Source of the DNA: Campanula takesimana
Lineage: Eukaryota > Streptophyta > Magnoliopsida > Asterales > Campanulaceae
Direction: 5' to 3'
DNA: 64,000 nucleotides
NCBI GenBank assembly: GCA_026119855.1
Contig: JAOWBW010001041.1
Coordinates: 558,001-622,000, forward strand
How positions within the stretch are numbered: the first letter of the stretch is position 1; every line of letters begins with the position of its first letter. A program made the position numbers and the translations under genes. Positions 1 through 10,480 of the stretch are shown piece after piece. The notes beneath the pieces are model-generated. The model had not been told where the DNA came from. It did not search any database and saw only the letters and a list, made by a program, of their open reading frames with translations.

Positions 1-547
1 TAAAGTACTTAAGAAGGACTAAAGAATTGTTATGATCTATGGAGGGATGGAAGATGATCTCGATGTATATGGATACACGGATGCATGCTTCCAAACCGAC
101 AAAAATGGTAGAAATCGCAATCGAGTTTTATAAATAATAGTGAAGCTGTAAGTTGGAATGGTTCCAAGAAGAGTACAGTCACTAATTCTGCGACTAAAAT
201 CTAAGTATATTGCTGCATTAGATGCTCCAAAGGAAGTTGTTTGGATTAAGAAGTTCATTGGTGAACTTAAGATGGTTCCTAGTATTGCTAATTCAATAGA
301 CTTTATTAGTGATAATAGTCGTGCTATTGATCAAGCAAAGGAACCAAGGGCACATCCTAAATCCAAACACATACTTAGGCGTTTTCTTATCGTTCGAGAA
401 ATCGTTAATAAGAAAGACGTATATATATGCAAAGTACCTTACTTATGATAACGTTACGAACACGCTAAACAATGGAACTTCCATAAAGCTAAACATGATG
501 GTCATGTTAGGTCCATGGGTATTGGATACCTAGGGAATTGGGCCTAG
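1..547 (+). pseudogene. Ty1/copia element A: 3' end of pol (RNase H)
   Basis: This is the C-terminal RNase H part of a copia polyprotein, entering from the window's left edge. Reading across a few frame changes it gives YGYTDACFQTDKNG, SKYIAALDAPKEVVWIKKF, then DNSRAIDQAKEPRAHPKSKH and ILRR. The last stretch is the family's standard end, MVM/VRSMGIGYLGNWA followed by TAG at 545-547. The catalytic context (acidic residues before the DACF and DN motifs) is recognisable, but the frame is broken near 150 and 440, so it is dead. A G-rich purine stretch at 546-560, just before the LTR at 562, fits a polypurine tract. Inference: with the LTR that follows, it is the 3' half of an element whose 5' half lies outside the window. 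Confidence 0.85.
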
Positions 548-561
548 GGCAAGTGGGAGAT

Positions 562-2108
562 TGTTAGTGTTGGTGCCCTAGGTACGTTTGTTAAACGTTG
601 TATAAGTTATCATTTTATTCATAATAATAAAGAGATAATAAGATTATTATTATGGCTCGTGTTTGCTTATAATAATCTCCGTCCCTAGAGCTTGTTAAGC
701 ACTAGTATAAAGGCTAAATGATCATGGGATGATCATGTTAGATTTATGGGTACTTGTTTGGAACAAGGTACTGGACATGACCCGCGGTATGAGATTTATG
801 TCATGGGTTGATGTCATATATAAATCGCATATTAGTTATGTCATTTGAATCCTTAGACATGAAGTTATTATAGTCTTCCACTTGATGAACATTATGTTTG
901 ACATATTCAAACGCTGCCTTAACACGGTAGTTATAAAGGGTATGATTGGCATGATTGGATTCACGTAGGGAAGAATAATAAGCCAAATGGATTTGTCCCT
1001 CTTCGGAGAGATGTCAAGCTTGGGCCCCTCGAAGGAATGATGTTGGTGAAATGTTTGGCCAAACTCAAATGGATTGATTGGATCAATGTCATTTGGATTA
1101 TCAACATATTCAGGATCGAGAAAAGTATTGAAAAATACAAGTTGATTTGTTGACCATGACTTGTGTTCAATGACATCGTGGACAAAGGGATTATGACATG
1201 TTCTAAATGGAATACGAACTTGTATCTAGTTATACTATTTGGGTAGGTATGACGGTTTGCTAGAACCTAATCATATCTTATGGTTTCATGTTTGAACCCA
1301 TTGCCAACTTAGTGTAATCCTAGAGGGTCACACACAAATAGAACGAATCGTAAAGGACTAAATGGGAATTATGGAAAAATATCAGTGTTTTGGCTCTGGC
1401 ACGGTCGTGCGCCTTAAAATGGCACGGTCGTGCCATAAATCCAAACCAAGGCAAACCTGTCGACATGATTGGCACGACCGTGCCAAATTACCAAGCACGA
1501 CCGTGCCGAAAATGGGTGGCTGGGGAATTCGCGCGGACTAGATGGCACGACCGTGCCAGATTGTAGGGCACGACCGTGCCAGACAAGTCGGGCAGAATTC
1601 CTTGTTGCCTAATTTGGTGACGGGATTTAGGTTTCCTAAGTCCTTAAGGGTTAAGGATTAGGACCTATTTAAGGATCCTTTCAGCAGTCATTAAGCACAT
1701 GATTATGAGTGCCTCCAAAGGGTTTTGAGAGGTTATTTTCTTGTTCTAAGATCCCACAAGTGAAGAACAAGAATATTCATAATTCCGTATAGTTTTTACA
1801 ATTGTGAAAGCGTGTTTCATAATTTGGTCTAGCAACCAAGATCAAGTGTTCTTGATATTCGTTCGTGGTGTGGATACCGCTAGAGGGTGAAACTTATCAT
1901 CTTCATAGTTCGTGATTCTTGCTTTGTTCATGATCAAGATTTAAAGTCTCCATCGAATTCAAGGTTGCAAAATCAAAGGCATCAAGGGTTAGTATTATAG
2001 TATTCATTATGTTGTATTTGACTTAATCATATGAATGGATCTATGGGCTTTGGGTTTATAAATTTTAAATGCTTAATTCCGCTGCGCATGTTACTACGAA
2101 ACCCAACA
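562..2108 (+). mobile_element. 3' LTR of copia element A
   Basis: It starts TGTTAGTGTTGG directly after the polypurine-like tract of element A and ends ...CGAAACCCAACA, giving TGTT...AACA termini. The 3' end CCGCTGCGCATGTTAC is typical of plant copia LTR tails. A TATA-like CTATTTAAGG lies near 1670. The LTR is about 1.55 kb. The sequence following it (2109 on) is the minus-strand gag of another copia element, so A appears to sit inside that element. The 5-bp duplication (GTTAG at 2109-2113) cannot be confirmed because the left end of A is off-window. Confidence 0.75.
1398..1580. repeat. Cluster of six GGCACG-AC-CGTGCC near-palindromes
   Basis: Six copies of a 13-14 bp imperfect palindrome lie within 183 bp of the LTR, at about 1398, 1421, 1471, 1495, 1544 and 1567. 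The first two carry GT at the centre and the rest carry AC, which is the same word on the other strand. They stand out from the AT-rich surroundings. Four related copies occur in a different element near 22667-22773. Confidence 0.85.
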
Positions 2109-2740
2109 GTTAGAGCACTAGCAAGAGCAATTGAATTTATTTTTCTGTTTTTTTGCACTTCAAGGTTCAATTCAAACGTAGTAAGAATACTTAGAACCTT
2201 TTCAAAACTCACGGTCCGAGTATCACAAGTTTCTTCAATGACAGAGACCTTGATGTAAAATTTTTCTGGGCGAGTTCTTAAAACTTTACTAACCAACCTT
2301 GCATTGGAGATGGATTCTCCTAAAGCAAAGGATTCATTTGAAATGTCCATTAATTTAGCAGAATAGTTTTGAATAGTTTCATCTTCTCCCATTCTTAAAT
2401 TTTCAAACTCTGTCATCAATCTCCTTAGTTTAGTTTGCTTGACACTATCGGACCCTTCACAATGAAGTTGTAAAATATCCCAAGCATTTTTGGCAACTGT
2501 ATGGTTAGAGAATAACCGATACAGATTGTGATCAACATGATTAGAAACAAAAGATTTTGCTTTTTGGATCAGTTAATTCCATAGTAGGGGATGTATATCC
2601 CACAAGAATACTGATCCACGCACGATGATCAATGTTTTTAATGTACATGATCATCTTTGCCTTCCAAATGGTATAGTTTGAACCATCTAGAGTTGGCGGC
2701 TTATTACGAGTATGAGTACAGTCCATATTGGCCATATTAG
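2109..2740 (-). pseudogene. Ty1/copia element B: gag fragment
   Basis: On the minus strand, 2541-2735 encodes KPPTLDGSNYTIWKAKMIMYIK, a DUF4219-like gag start. Then 2109-2419 encodes a UBN2-type gag with FENLRMGEDETIQNYSAKL and ISNARLVSKVLRTRPEKF. The region between is frameshifted. Further gag, protease and pol are missing because element A's LTR abuts at 2108. An open frame on past 2108 towards 2027 belongs to that LTR, not to gag. Upstream (higher coordinates) are a primer-binding site and the 5' LTR of the same element, so this is the 5' end of an element in minus orientation. Confidence 0.8.
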
Positions 2741-2765
2741 GATCGATCTCAGTGTATCGAGATCA

Positions 2766-2779
2766 GGCTCTGGTGCCAA
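2766..2779 (-). other. Primer-binding site of copia element B
   Basis: Read on the minus strand this is TTGGCACCAGAGCC, close to the usual copia TGGTATCAGAGC complementary to initiator tRNA-Met. It lies immediately inside the LTR end at 2781, between LTR and gag. Confidence 0.7.
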
Positions 2780-2780
2780 T

Positions 2781-3680
2781 TGTAAGAAATAGGCGTCTAG
2801 GACTGTTCTGGAAAACAACCACTTGTGAGTACAATTGTGAGAACAGTTGTGCTCACAAGTGTCAAGACAGTTATCTTGTCAATAATCAGAAAATGCAGCG
2901 GATAAAAATAAAATAGAAATAATGATTGCATGACATGCTATAAGAAATAGGCGGCTATGACTGTTCTGGAAAACAACCACTTGTGAGTACAATTGTGAGA
3001 ACAGTTGTGCTCACAAGTGTCAAGACAGTTGTCTTGTCAATAATCAGAAAATGCAACAGATAAAAATAAAACAGAATTAAACACTTCAGCAAGAAATAAC
3101 TTGCTGGAAAACTTTCATATACGAAATGATCTTGCAGAGTACAAGATGAATGAAAGAAACAAAATAATACTAAAATAACAAACTATTCTAGATCTCTAGA
3201 ACTCACTAAAACACTCAAAAACACTTAGAGTTCTTTTGGAAGAACTTCTAAGAAAGTAAGGACTCTCTATGCTTCTGAAATCTCTCAAAGGAATACTCAG
3301 AATCCGTGATTTTGCAAAGGAAGATATCACTTGTATTTATAGGATGTCTTGGCCGGCATTCTCAAACACCCGAGATCTTCAACTTGGCCAATACTCCTTC
3401 CCTTGTGAGAGTCCTCCTACAAATACACTCCTAAAATAAACAAAAACTTACCAAAGATAAATATCAATATGTTAGTGAAATAAATCCTAAATACCTACCT
3501 AAGTATAAATATATTCTATGTACATAAGATACAAAAGAAAGAAATAATGAACGTAGCGACATTTGGGCATCTTCCGCTACCTTTGCAGCGATGACGTTAT
3601 TCAAGTTACATTTATTGTGTAGCATTTCTTAATTCAATAGTGCAGTATCGCAGGCAATTCAACGCCGCTACACTCCAACA
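2781..3680 (-). mobile_element. 5' LTR of copia element B
   Basis: On the minus strand it begins TGTTGGAGTGTAGCGG at 3680 and ends CTATTTCTTACA at 2781, about 900 bp, followed by the primer-binding site and gag. It lies directly against an SSL coding exon at 3681, so the insertion point is inside that exon. The flanking bases TTGAC at 3681-3685 are one candidate copy of the target duplication; the other copy is off-window. Confidence 0.8.
2783..3066. repeat. Tandem duplication inside LTR B
   Basis: A unit of about 158 bp starting TAAGAAATAGGCG is present twice in direct order, at 2783 and 2941. The copies differ at a handful of positions (GTCTAGG versus GGCTATG, TTATC versus TTGTC) and the second lacks the tail AATGATTGCATGAC of the first. 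The first copy contains the LTR terminus. Confidence 0.85.
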
Positions 3681-4103
3681 TTGACTCCCATTAGCGACCC
3701 GAGATATATTGAACCTTTATACTCATGAACCTCTGCTAGGGTCGGGGCCTGAAACTGTTGACCAATAGTTAATGTTTCCAAAACAGTACCCAAACGTTAA
3801 TCCTAATGCCAAAGAGTTCACCTTTAGCATTTGTTAGAGCTACCCAAAAGTCTCCTGAATCTGTCCTCCTTATGTTATCTGGAATCCCAGTTGTGATTTG
3901 TAATATGGTCTCGACAGTGTGTGCTTTTGGACCTCTTAGCCAATACTTTAGAACCCTCGCACCAATAAATTCAGTTACAAGGAGGAACGAACAATCTTTA
4001 CTAATAGCCACTCCAGCTGCCCCGGCAATGCCACTGAGTAAAGTAGATACTCTCTTTGTTTTTCTGTCATATTTAAGCAATCTTCCCGTGAATCACTAGA
4101 GCT
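3681..4103 (-). pseudogene. Strictosidine synthase-like (SSL) exon, disrupted
   Basis: The minus strand encodes GRLLKYDRKTKRVSTLL, GAAGVAISKDCSFLLVTEF, RVLKYWLRGPKAHTVE and PDNIRRTDSGDFWVAL. This is the six-bladed propeller core of SSL / adipocyte plasma membrane-associated-type proteins; the plant relatives are secreted or endomembrane proteins. An AG acceptor precedes the exon near 4104. After GELFGIRIN the frame shifts by one base near 3785. The neighbouring frame continues with ETLTIGQQFQAPTLAEVHEY and then GSIYLGSLMGVN, the normal C-terminal blade, which ends abruptly at 3681 where LTR B begins. The last few residues expected (GVY-type end) are therefore separated off by the insertion. 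The gene carries both a frameshift and an insertion and is dead. Earlier exons are not visible; element C occupies the upstream side. Confidence 0.85.
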
Positions 4104-4161
4104 AAGTATTAAAAAAACATTGCGCATGAGAGAAAGATATATAGTACGTAAGTTCATATTC

Positions 4162-4164
<3 letters not shown>

Positions 4165-4198
<34 letters not shown>
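4165..4198. repeat. (AT)n microsatellite
   Basis: About 17 AT dinucleotides in the interval between the SSL exon and the LTR of element C, probably in an SSL intron. Confidence 0.95.
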
Positions 4199-4202
<4 letters not shown>

Positions 4203-4229
4203 GGTCCTGTTTTACTTAAAGAATAGAAA

Positions 4230-5385
4230 TGTTAAAGATGAACAGCTAGCAGTTTGGGTGGTTAGCTGTTGAGAGATAGGAGTAATTATGCAGCAGAGAA
4301 TAATTAAAAGAATAAATGAAATAGACAAGGTGTGGTGTGTGTATAAGTGTAGAGATATGAGAAGAAAATATACAAGAAGTTTTTTAAAGTGGTTCAGAGG
4401 CAAACACTTCTCTTACATCCACCCCCACTGTAGTCAACAGTGAGATTAATCCACTATAATATCCACTTACTTAATAAGCTTACAATGAATGATAAAGGCA
4501 AGTTCCTCGAACCCCCTCTTTTTAACTGTCACTACAGTTAAGGAAGCCTTTTGACTAAGGCTATAAAAGAAAAGAAAAAATACAAAGATTAAATAAAAGG
4601 TTAAGCTTGGCTGATAGCTTAGGCTTGGTGTGGGTTGTAACTGGGTGCACAAGGGGGCACAATATTTGCAGGGAATTATGCAATTATTTAGATCTGCAGA
4701 TTGAGAATGCAGAAAGGCTCAAAAGGGAGTGAGGTTGTAAAATGGGTTGAAGGGTTAAAAGGGTCACTTGACAACATGCCAGTATACACCTTTATATAGG
4801 GGAGGCCATATAGCCATGGGGACAAGGGTACAAGGGTAGCCGTTGGGGACCAAAGGTACTGAGGAGTAATGGCTTGTCTTTGACCGGTTGACAAATATGT
4901 TGTTCCTCTTGAATGCAGGTTATCAAGTTAAGGGGAAGGTGTATTCACACTTGATCAAGATTCAATAGAGTTATTCTAATGTTTGTTATATTTAGAATAA
5001 TCATTCTCAAGAGTCTGATGACGTGGAGATAGCTGTTGAAGAAGAACAGTCTCAGCAGTTGAGACAGAGGAGCTTAGCTGTTGGGTTGTAGGGCCTTAGC
5101 TGTTGACGCTTGATTGAATTTATCATCTTGATAATTCATTTGAGTTTGAGGGAGTTTGTAATAGGTAGTTCTTCAGTGTTGAATGTGTAAATGGTAGGTA
5201 GATCATAAAGTGTTTTTGACTGTTGGCTTGAACAGCTAACAGGATGGCTTAGCTGTTTGAGCTTTGTGATGGGCTGCCCTGTGCTCATGTCTTTCGTATA
5301 AATCATATAATCAATGGATTGATTATTTATTTATCAAAATATTTTTACTATGATAATTGTGAGTTAAACATAGTGAGGTACTAAC
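4230..5385 (-). mobile_element. 3' LTR of Sirevirus-like copia element C
   Basis: On the minus strand it runs from TGTTAGTACCTCAC (5385) to ...CATCTTTAACA (4230), about 1.16 kb with TGTTA...AACA ends. It has a TATA box CCCCTATATAAAGG at about 4790-4803. Downstream is the characteristic copia R/U5 segment (GTGGATTAATCTCACTG, GATGTAAGAGAAGTG, TGAACCACTTTAAAA). The orientation matches the minus-strand RNase H at 6830-7321. Boundaries rest on termini only; the partner LTR is missing beyond the gap. Confidence 0.65.
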
Positions 5386-5537
5386 ATTTTTAACAGCTAA
5401 GTCTAGCACCATACCCTATTATGGGCTTTCATAAATTCCTTGTATATAAAGGAATAAGAACTCAGCTGATGAAAACACATCATATTCTCTTTCTTTTGGC
5501 TTAGCTGTTCAGGCAAACCCAGTTAAATTTACGAAAC

Positions 5538-6600
5538 ATGGGCAGACTTGCAGCTAAGTATAATCCTAAAAGAATGGCTCAATTAGCCAAGAAGCTAATC
5601 TTTTTCAATCCCTGTAGGAGAAGAGACAGAGAGGGAAAGGTTTGAGAGAGAGTACATTTCATACACTATACAGAGTGATCATCAGATGTATGAGGAAGTT
5701 GAACAGCTTCCTCTTGATTACCCTTTTAATTATAGGGAGGTGAGAGATAGGGAGAAGAGAAAGAGAGATTAGGAATGTGAAAGGGAAGCTTTGGAGAAAA
5801 AAGGAGAGAGAGATTGGCACAATTGAATGAGGTTAAAGGCAAGGAAAGGAGAAACAAGTGGAAGAAGAGGTAGTATTAAGCTGTTTGGTCAAAGAATGAA
5901 AGTAGTAGGGAAGGAGAGAGCAGCAGAGCAAATGCTGCACAGTCTAAAGTCCAAAGGGTTCATTCCCTTGGAGACTTGATGAGAAAGGAGGGCTTAATGG
6001 TCCATGGGAAGAATATGATAGGATAGCTGTTGAGGGAAAACAGGTGTTGAGGCTATTTACTTTGAGAGAGCTAATGAGTCACGAAGATATCTTAGCTGTT
6101 AAGGCCAAGAAGGTAAGGGATTATGTCCCAGTAACAAGGGATTCTTTGACCATTAGCATGGCAGTGCTGGAGGGAAGGGAGATAACTTTCATGGGGTCAG
6201 CAGTCACCAACAACTACTCACACTCAACTGTTCAGGCAGTATTTGAGGTGTTGTAGTCCTGTTCAAGTCAAGGAGAGGATATTGGAGGTCCTTCTTCCCA
6301 CATGGCAATGATAGCTGCTGAGAGTATGCAGACTTCTGGGACCTTTAGCTTTGTTTCCCCCTTGGATGATCTTCCACCCTATGATGCTGTGGAGGAGTGG
6401 TGGCCAAGAACCATGGGTCCACCTCTTCATCATTCTCTAGCTATGGGAGGCATCCAGTGTGGTTGGAGAGGTATTTAGAGGGAGGGACATCTACACCAGC
6501 AAGCATATCAAGGAGGAGATGGACAGGACAAGGGCTCTGATTGTTGTTGGAAAAAAATCTTGTAAGATGGAGGAAGAAGAGAACAGCCAAGGTTAGTTAG
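5538..6600 (+). pseudogene. Decayed open reading region antisense to copia C pol
   Basis: Between the pol stop of element C (6830, minus) and its LTR (5385), the plus strand keeps long open stretches with protein-like composition. It begins MGRLAAKYNPKRMAQLAKKL at 5538. A charged segment follows with QMYEEVEQLPLDYPFNYREV at about 5680-5740, then Lys/Glu-rich probable coiled coil. A 71-codon stretch at 6044-6256 contains LFTLRELMSHEDILAVKAKK and REITFMGSAVTNNYSHSTVQ, and a last piece reads SPLDDLPPYDAVEEWW near 6350. Several frameshifts and stops separate them. I do not recognise the family. The minus strand of the same interval has no comparable open frame, so a sense env-like ORF is not supported. 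Confidence 0.45.
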
Positions 6601-6829
6601 CTGTTGGGAAAGTTTTTGTACCCCCTTTTGTTTTTGAGAGGAGAGGGCTACCAACAATACAGGGGTAGAGAGGTTAAGGCTTAGTTCCAAAGCAATATGA
6701 TGTAACAGGCCATCATATTGTTGTCCTTGAATAGATATCTGTTTAGGTTAGCTGTATAAATAATGTAACAGCTAACCATGTTCTCTGTACCAGTCTAAAG
6801 TTATGAAATAAAATTTCAGTTAATCCCTT

Positions 6830-7321
6830 TTACTTAGGCAAGTTAATCGTTCCTAACATTGCTCTCAAAAGTTCAAACCTCTTTCATCCATAGCTTTAGT
6901 TAGTATGTCAGAGACATTATCCTCAGTACCAACTTTGGCTAAATTGATATTTCCTTTTCAACATGGCCTCTATTGAAGTGATGTCTTACTTCAATATGTT
7001 TGGTTTTAGAGTGTTGAACAGGATTCTCAGTCATGGCTATTGTACTTGAATTGTCACAAAATATGAGAATATTAGTGACATTTTACCAAAGTCTTGTATT
7101 TGACTTTTTAAGTACAATATTTGGGAACAGCAGAGACCAGCTGCAACATATTCAGCCTCAGCTGTTGAGGTTGCTACAGAGGTTTGCTTTTTGCTAGACC
7201 AGGACACAATTCTTGATCCAATAAATTGACATCCACCACTTGTTGACTTTCTGTCTAGATTGTCATCCAGCATAGTCTAAGTCAGTAAAGCCAATTAGTG
7301 AAAATGGAGATTCATTAGGAT
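6830..7321 (-). pseudogene. Copia element C: pol 3' end (RNase H)
   Basis: The minus strand encodes SPFSLIGFTDLDYAG, LDRKSTSGGCQFIGSRIVSW and TSVATSTAEAEYVAAGLCCS. It then gives TKHIEVRHHFNRGHVEKGNI (around 6950) and DILTKAMDE followed by ..RFELLRAMLGTINLPK and a stop at 6830-6832. This is copia RNase H in the form typical of Sirevirus/Tork lineages. A base loss near 6870 and breaks near 7090 show decay. Reverse transcriptase and the rest are lost in or beyond the 100-N gap. Confidence 0.85.
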
Positions 7322-7421
7322 NNNNNNNNNNNNNNNNNNNNNNNNNNNNNNNNNNNNNNNNNNNNNNNNNNNNNNNNNNNNNNNNNNNNNNNNNNNNNNN
7401 NNNNNNNNNNNNNNNNNNNNN
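7322..7421. other. Assembly gap (100 N)
   Basis: Exactly 100 N, the usual placeholder for a gap of unknown length. The left flank is minus-strand copia C and the right flank is plus-strand gypsy pol, so order and distance across it are not established. Confidence 0.98.
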
Positions 7422-9930
7422 TTCATGGTGAACCAGAGAGGGATAGAGGCAAACCCGGAGAAAATCATGGCGTTGATAAATGCAACCCCCAGATGTGTCA
7501 AGGAAGTACAGAAGCTGAATGGGCCGCATCACGGCCCTAGGGATGTTCATCGCCAAGTCAGCAGAAAAATGCTACCTTTCTTTAAAACTTTGAAAGGGAG
7601 GAAAAAAGGAAGGTTTTGAATGGAAACAGAGGACTGCCGGAATGCTTTTGAGCAAATAAAATCCTACCTGGGAAAGCGCCGCTGTTGAGCAGCCCCGTTT
7701 TGGGTGAAGAACTCTATGTTTTTCCTGGCCGCAACAGATCACGTTGTGGCTGCGGTTTTGGTAAGGGAAGAGGCGACCTTCAGAAGCCCGTTTACTATGT
7801 CTCCAAGGCACTATCCGCGGTAGAAGGGCGCTACTTGAACATTGAAAAGCTGGCTTTCGCCTTGCTTATAGCCGCCCGGAAGCTGCGGGCATACTTCATC
7901 GCCCACCCTATCACGGTCTATTCGGATACCCCGCTGAAGAAAGTGCTCCATAAGCCCGAGTCCTCGGGGAGAATGCTGTCATGGTCTATAGAACTGACTG
8001 AGTTCCAATTACTTACTCCCCGCGAAAGACCATCAAGGCACAAGCACTGGCGGACTTTGTGGCAGAAACTTGTTTGAAGTGAAGGAAAGCGAAGGCGGAC
8101 AAAGTCCAGCCCGATAAAGCAAAGAAAAAATGGGCCAGAAGGTCATGGATGATGGGGAATACCGGGAAATTGTTGGTCGTTAAGCGTTGACGGATCCTCG
8201 TGAAAAACTGTTAGTGGCGCCGGAATCCTATTGATCGCCCCAGAAGGTCAAAGGTTTAAACGAGCCTTGAGGTTTAAATTCGCGGTCTCCAACAACCAAG
8301 CCGAGTACGAGGCACTATAGCGGGCTTGGAATTAGCCCGGGACATGAAAGTCTCTAATTTGATCGTAAAGAGCGACTCACAGCTAGTGGTAAACCAGGTC
8401 AAAGGGAATATGAGACAACTCACCCGGTGGCTACTCAGATACAAGGAACTTGCAGCAAACCTGTTGAAGGAATTCGAATACCACGAGCTAACCCAAGTTG
8501 ATCGGACTGAAAACTCCGAGGCGGACTTGCTTTCGAGAATCACAAACGAAGACATTGCAACGCTTAGTGTGACTGCTGGATAGAATTTACGGAACGCCCG
8601 GCCATTGACAGGGTAGAGATCCACCAAATAGGGGGCCCGAGAAGGATTGGGTAGACGAGATTAAGGAATACATAGAGAAGGAGATCCTTCCCAGCGATCC
8701 AGATCGAGCAAAGTTTTGAGGAGACAAGACGCTAGATACACGTCATTTGACGACGTGCTTTACCGAAGGTCTTTTACCAAACCCTACTGAGGTGTGTGAA
8801 ATCCGAGACCATTACCAACTTGTTATACGAAGTTCATGAGGGCGTATGCGGAGGGCAATCCCGGTGCCCGGACACTATCCGATAAAATCAGATTCCTCGG
8901 GTATTACTGGCCGACAATAAAAGAGATGCAGAGGAATATGTCCGCAAAATGTGATCAATGCCAGAGATTCGCCAACATACCAAGACAGCCATCCATGGAG
9001 CAGAGTCTGGTAGTCTCAACTTGGGCATTTGATATGTGGGGATTGATTTGATTGGGCCTTATCCCAAAGCGCCCGGCGGAGCACAAATGGTAGTGGTCGC
9101 AGTAGATTATTTCACAAAGTGGGTGGAGGCAAAGGCACTGACTAGCACTATTGAAGCAAGTATTATTAAGTTCTCCACGACCATATATTCTGTCGGTTTG
9201 GTTTACCGCGGGCTATCGTCTCCGATCATGGACCCCAGTTTCAAAGCAAGTTCACGGCGGAATGTAAGAGACTCAACGTAGAACATCGGCAGTCCTCCGT
9301 CGCAAGACCGCAGGGAAATGGACAGGCCGAGGCCGCAAATAAGTTGCTCATGACCGCTTTACACAAAAATTTGAAGGGAAGGAGTGGTCGCGCTGGATGG
9401 AGCTCAGTACTGCTCTATGGGTTGTCCGAACCACAACAAGGAACTCAACGGAGAAACTCCCTTTTCCTTGCCATATGGATCAGAGGCGGTCGCGCCTGTA
9501 GAGGCAGCCCTACCCACCTACAGGGTCGCCCATTTTGATGAAACAGGAATGAGGAAGCCCGGAGAAAAGACTTAGACCTTCTCGAAGAAACGGTTTGGAA
9601 GCACGAGCAAAGATGGTCAATTATAAACAGAAGGCCAAAGTTCATCATGACAAAAGGGTGAACAAGAGGTCATTTTCCGTGGGAGACTGGTCTTTAGAAA
9701 AGTTGAAGTCACGGGGAGACAGCCCGGATATAACAAGCTCTCGTCCAACTGGGAAGGGCCTTATCAGATTGCCCGCGTAATCAAAGAAGGGACTTACAGA
9801 CTCCTCACCAAAGAAGGGAAGGACTAAAGAACGCTTGGCACAGCGACCACTTGAAGAAGTATTACCCTAAAGATTGTATCTCCCCCCTGTTATTAGAAAT
9901 AACCCTATTTCTATTTTATGCATTGTAATT
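7422..9930 (+). pseudogene. Ty3/gypsy (Tat/Retand-type) pol: RT end, RNase H, aRNase H, integrase
   Basis: Plus-strand modules in order, across several frameshifts: the RT thumb (MVNQRGIEANPEKIMAL at 7425); a retroviral-type RNase H (PVYYVSKALSAVEGRYLNIE at about 7785); and a second, archaeal-type RNase H (LIVKSDSQLVVNQVKGN at about 8360). Next come the integrase zinc finger (YWPTIKEMQRN, KCDQCQRFANIPRQP at 8900-8990), the integrase core (IDLIGPYPKAPGG, VDYFTKWVEAKAL at about 9045-9140) and the integrase C-terminal part (YKQKAKVHHDKRVNKRSF at about 9620). The tail WHSDHLKKYYP lies near 9840. Two RNase H modules are the mark of the Tat/Ogre/Retand branch. The element is inactive; its 5' part is hidden by the gap. 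Confidence 0.88.
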
Positions 9931-10011
9931 TTGATGTACGGCTCTATGAGCAGAAAAAAGATGAAAGATCAATAATATTATGTTTGTCCCATTGAAATGA
10001 AATATCTTCAT

Positions 10012-10147
10012 GAATCCTCATGCACGATGCGCGGTCATACGCCCTCGAGCTAGACCGTAAGCCGCCAAGGGAAATACCGTTGCATGAATCCTCATGCACG
10101 ATGCACGGTCATACGCCCTCGAGCTAGACCGTAAGCCCGCCAGGGAA
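10012..10147. repeat. Tandem duplication, about 67-bp unit
   Basis: A unit beginning CATGAATCCTCATGCACGAT and including CGGTCATACGCCCTCGAGC is repeated twice between pol and the antisense gene, differing at a few bases (GCGCGG versus GCACGG). Confidence 0.85.
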
Positions 10148-10480
10148 ATAATAATGAATACCGACATAGACAGTTCAAGGCCAAAATTTACAATGATCAG
10201 GCAAAAGGGGCCCCACAACAGCTTGGGGCCATAACCTTGAAAAACAAAGAAGAAATACCAAACAAAGTGTTCAAGGAAGAACAATAAATGCTTGCAATTC
10301 CAAGGCAACCAGCAAAAAGGGCAATAAAATACAACGAAAGTAAATGTCAGGGAGATATGGGGATCAAAAGAAGAACAATTAGATACATTACAAAATCAGA
10401 TCAAAATGGAGTCAAACGTTCAAGTTCATGGAATCTAATACTATTACAAAAAGGTCCCAGGACGCAGCCCGGTCTGATCT

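Larger units (their letters stand above)
4230..7170. repeat. Dispersed AGCTGTT / AACAGCT word, about 14 copies
   Basis: The word TTAGCTGTT or its complement AACAGCTAA recurs near 4240, 4261, 5029, 5075, 5096, 5231, 5249, 5393, 5503, 6025, 6091, 6599, 6769 and 7158. The spacing is irregular. Copies fall in the LTR, in the post-pol region and at the edge of the RNase H coding part of element C. Confidence 0.7.

Noticed and set aside
2027..2108. Extension of the copia B gag frame to 2027
   Set aside because: These bases match a copia LTR tail (CCGCTGCGCATGTTAC...CCCAACA) and belong to LTR A.
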